This document shows, one piece after another, positions 62,513 to 64,000 of a DNA stretch of 64,000 nt. The DNA is from Amycolatopsis thermophila (GTDB lineage: Bacteria > Actinomycetota > Actinomycetes > Mycobacteriales > Pseudonocardiaceae). The stretch spans positions 620,001-684,000 of the forward strand of contig NZ_JAUSUT010000001.1 in the NCBI RefSeq assembly GCF_030814215.1, in the 5' to 3' direction. The notes below the pieces were generated by a model. That model was not told where the DNA came from, did not search any database, and saw nothing but the letters and a program-made list of their open reading frames with translations. Made by a program: the position numbers and the translations under genes. Position 1 is the stretch's first letter. Each line of letters opens with the position of its first letter.

Positions 62513-63718
62513 CTACTTCCCTCCGGTCACGATCTGCGCGGCCCTGGCGCGCGCCCACTCCTCGGCCGCCAGGACCTCCGCGACGTCGCTCGGCTCGCGA
62601 CGCCACTCGTCGGCGGCCTCCACCACCTCGGTAACAGTGTCCACAATCGCCGTGAAGCCCGCGTTCTGCGCCAGGAACGCCTCGACGCACACCTCGTTCG
62701 CCGCGTTGTAGACCGCGGGCAGGCAGCCGCCTGCCGTGCCGACCTGCCTGGCCAGCTCGACCGCCGGGAAGGCCTCGTTGTCCAGCGGTTCGAACGTCCA
62801 CGCGCTCGCCTCGTCCCACCGGCAGGCCGGGGCCGCGCCGGCTACCCGGTCCGGCCAGTTCAGCGCGAGCGCGATCGGCAGCCGCATGTCCGGCGGGCTG
62901 GCCTGGGCCAGGGTCGAGCCGTCGGTGAAGGTGATCATCGAGTGCACGATCGACTGCGGGTGGACGACCACGTCGATCTTCTCGCACGCGACGCCGAACA
63001 GCAGGCTCGCCTCGATCAGCTCCAGGCCCTTGTTGACCAGCGTCGCGGAGTTGATGGTGACGAGCCGGCCCATCGACCAGGTGGGGTGGGCCAGCGCGTC
63101 GGCGACCGTCACGTGCGCGAGGTCGGCGCGCTTGCGGCCGCGGAACGGGCCGCCGGAGGCGGTGAGCACGAACCGGTCGACCTCCTCCGCCCGGCCGCCG
63201 CGCAGGGCCTGGGCCATCGCCGAGTGCTCGGAGTCGACCGGGACCAGCTGGCCGGGTTTCGCCTGCTTGAGCACCAGCGGCCCGCCGGCGATGAGCGACT
63301 CCTTGTTCGCCAGGGCCAGGATCGCGCCGGTTTCGAGGGCGTGGAGGGTCGGTTCGAGACCCTGGGAGCCGGGCAGGCCGTTGAGGACGACGTCGACCCG
63401 CACCGCGTCGATCAGCTCGACCACGGCGCGGGGGCCCGCGAAGATGCGCGGCAGCTTGAACTCGCCCCGCGAGTAGCCGCGCTTCTGCGCCTCGGCGTAC
63501 AGCGCGAGCTGCAGGTCCTCGACCACGGTGGGCTTCGTCACCGCGACCGCGTCCACCCCGTGGGCCAGCGCCTGCGCGGCGAGCAGCGCCGGGTCCGATC
63601 CGCCGGCGGCGAGGCCCGCGATGCGGAAAAGGTGCTGGTTGCGGGCGGCGACGTCGAGGGCCTGGGTGCCGATCGAGCCGGTCGAGCCGAGCACGAGGAC
63701 GGTGCGGGGTGCGTTCAT
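62513..63718 (-). CDS. dxr: 1-Deoxy-D-xylulose 5-phosphate reductoisomerase
   Basis: The 401-residue protein has the NADPH motif GSTGSIG (11-17), [12 protein letters not shown], the metal/substrate segment [13 protein letters not shown], the [10 protein letters not shown] loop, and [13 protein letters not shown] with the conserved Asn/Lys/Glu ligands. It converts DXP to MEP, the first committed isoprenoid step and the fosmidomycin target. The ATG at 63718 ([12 protein letters not shown]) gives the family start; ATG 63727 is an alternative. It leads the dxr-rip1-ispG cluster. Confidence 0.96.
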   Translation of the reverse strand: MNAPRTVLVLGSTGSIGTQALDVAARNQHLFRIAGLAAGGSDPALLAAQALAHGVDAVAVTKPTVVEDLQLALYAEAQKRGYSRGEFKLPRIFAGPRAVVELIDAVRVDVVLNGLPGSQGLEPTLHALETGAILALANKESLIAGGPLVLKQAKPGQLVPVDSEHSAMAQALRGGRAEEVDRFVLTASGGPFRGRKRADLAHVTVADALAHPTWSMGRLVTINSATLVNKGLELIEASLLFGVACEKIDVVVHPQSIVHSMITFTDGSTLAQASPPDMRLPIALALNWPDRVAGAAPACRWDEASAWTFEPLDNEAFPAVELARQVGTAGGCLPAVYNAANEVCVEAFLAQNAGFTAIVDTVTEVVEAADEWRREPSDVAEVLAAEEWARARAAQIVTGGK

Positions 63719-63823
63719 CGGGGACATTGTCCCGAACGCGTGTGACCGGGTCATCGGCGCGGGGCCGGTCGCGGTGTGGAATCATCCGGTTGGACGTTTG
63801 TGCAGGGCCTCAGAGGAGTGATC

Positions 63824-64000
63824 GTGGCGAGCAAGGCGGTCGAGAAGCGGCAGCAGGCCGCGCCGGCGAAGGTGGATCCCCGCGACGAGCCGTCGGCCGA
63901 GTGGGGCTGGCACGGCGGGTTCCCGAAGGGGTCGCGCATCGCCGGCTGGGTCACGGTCATCGTGCTGCTGGCGATGATCCACAACAACCATGAGAACAAC
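63824..64000 (+). CDS. DUF2631 membrane protein, 3' part cut by window edge
   Basis: AGAGGAG lies five bases before the GTG at 63824. The visible 59 residues have a charged N-terminus (KAVEKRQQAAPAKVDPRDEP), a SAEWGWHGGFPKG segment and the start of a membrane helix (IAGWVTVIVLLAMI). This matches actinobacterial DUF2631 proteins, often found near dxr. Function unknown. The frame is open at base 64000. Confidence 0.75.
   Translation, partial: MASKAVEKRQQAAPAKVDPRDEPSAEWGWHGGFPKGSRIAGWVTVIVLLAMIHNNHENN

Overview
The window is about 70% G+C and reads as the chromosome of a Pseudonocardiales-type actinomycete (Amycolatopsis and relatives are the closest guess; the species cannot be fixed from sequence alone). 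The reasons are heavy use of GTG starts, a mycothione reductase and a mycothiol-type DsbA protein, two F420/luciferase-like oxidoreductases, a 180-kDa NAD-glutamate dehydrogenase, the MEP isoprenoid genes, and gene order shared with Mycobacterium tuberculosis. Positions 5.7-28.7 kb follow the order nei2, rpiB, dsbA, pepN, DUF5130, ctaJ, HNH, glbO, Rv2474c-like, thioesterase, gdh, ettA known from Rv2464c-Rv2477c. Positions 53.5-63.8 kb carry mtr, mapB, a GNAT gene, ispG, rip1 and dxr, which are the Rv2855-Rv2870c set. No complete rRNA or tRNA gene, complete insertion sequence or CRISPR array was seen.

Layout. 0-2 kb is accessory DNA: three hypothetical genes, a 3' tRNA fragment (tRNA-Gly-like) that looks like an attachment site, a remnant of a tyrosine-integrase C-terminus ending beside it, and a DUF2188 gene. 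2-9.2 kb carries a P-loop kinase-like gene, a YdcF-like gene, an F420-type oxidoreductase with a SnoaL-like partner behind a KstR-like operator, a methyltransferase, a membrane protein with a Gly/Asp tail, nei-rpiB, a frameshifted ComB-like gene and a metallo-beta-lactamase-fold hydrolase. 9.1-28.7 kb is the conserved block, interrupted by a small hexapeptide-repeat protein (13.7 kb) and by a 962-residue TPR/disordered protein placed between ettA and gdh. 29-36 kb is metabolic and regulatory: a CopD-CtaG fusion, a divergent MFS/LacI pair, a secreted inhibitor-like protein and a GH2 glycosidase.

36-43 kb is the oddest part. A divergent PP2C phosphatase / SARP regulator pair is bracketed on both 3' sides by gene-free repeat blocks: an 85-bp duplication on the left and an approximately 102-bp tandem array of eight units on the right. 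43-53 kb holds yaaA, a DadA-type oxidase, a RIO-like kinase followed by a DEAD-box RNA helicase, a divergent HxlR/RibD-like pair with visible operators, a PIG-L deacetylase, bioF, an ElaA acetyltransferase, a secreted trypsin and an M15 lipoprotein. 53-64 kb is the second conserved block, ending in the dxr-rip1-ispG cluster and the start of a DUF2631 gene.

How the genes work together. dxr and ispG are two steps of isoprenoid precursor synthesis, clustered with an intramembrane protease. mtr, the DsbA-like protein and possibly the PIG-L enzyme belong to mycothiol redox biology. ctaJ, CtaG-like and glbO touch the terminal oxidase and oxygen handling. Several regulators (LacI, HxlR, FadR-type GntR, AraC) sit next to the gene they most likely control, and three of them have recognisable operators. 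The best candidates for undescribed biology are the hexapeptide-repeat protein, the repeat blocks around PP2C/SARP, and the TPR/disordered protein coupled to EttA.
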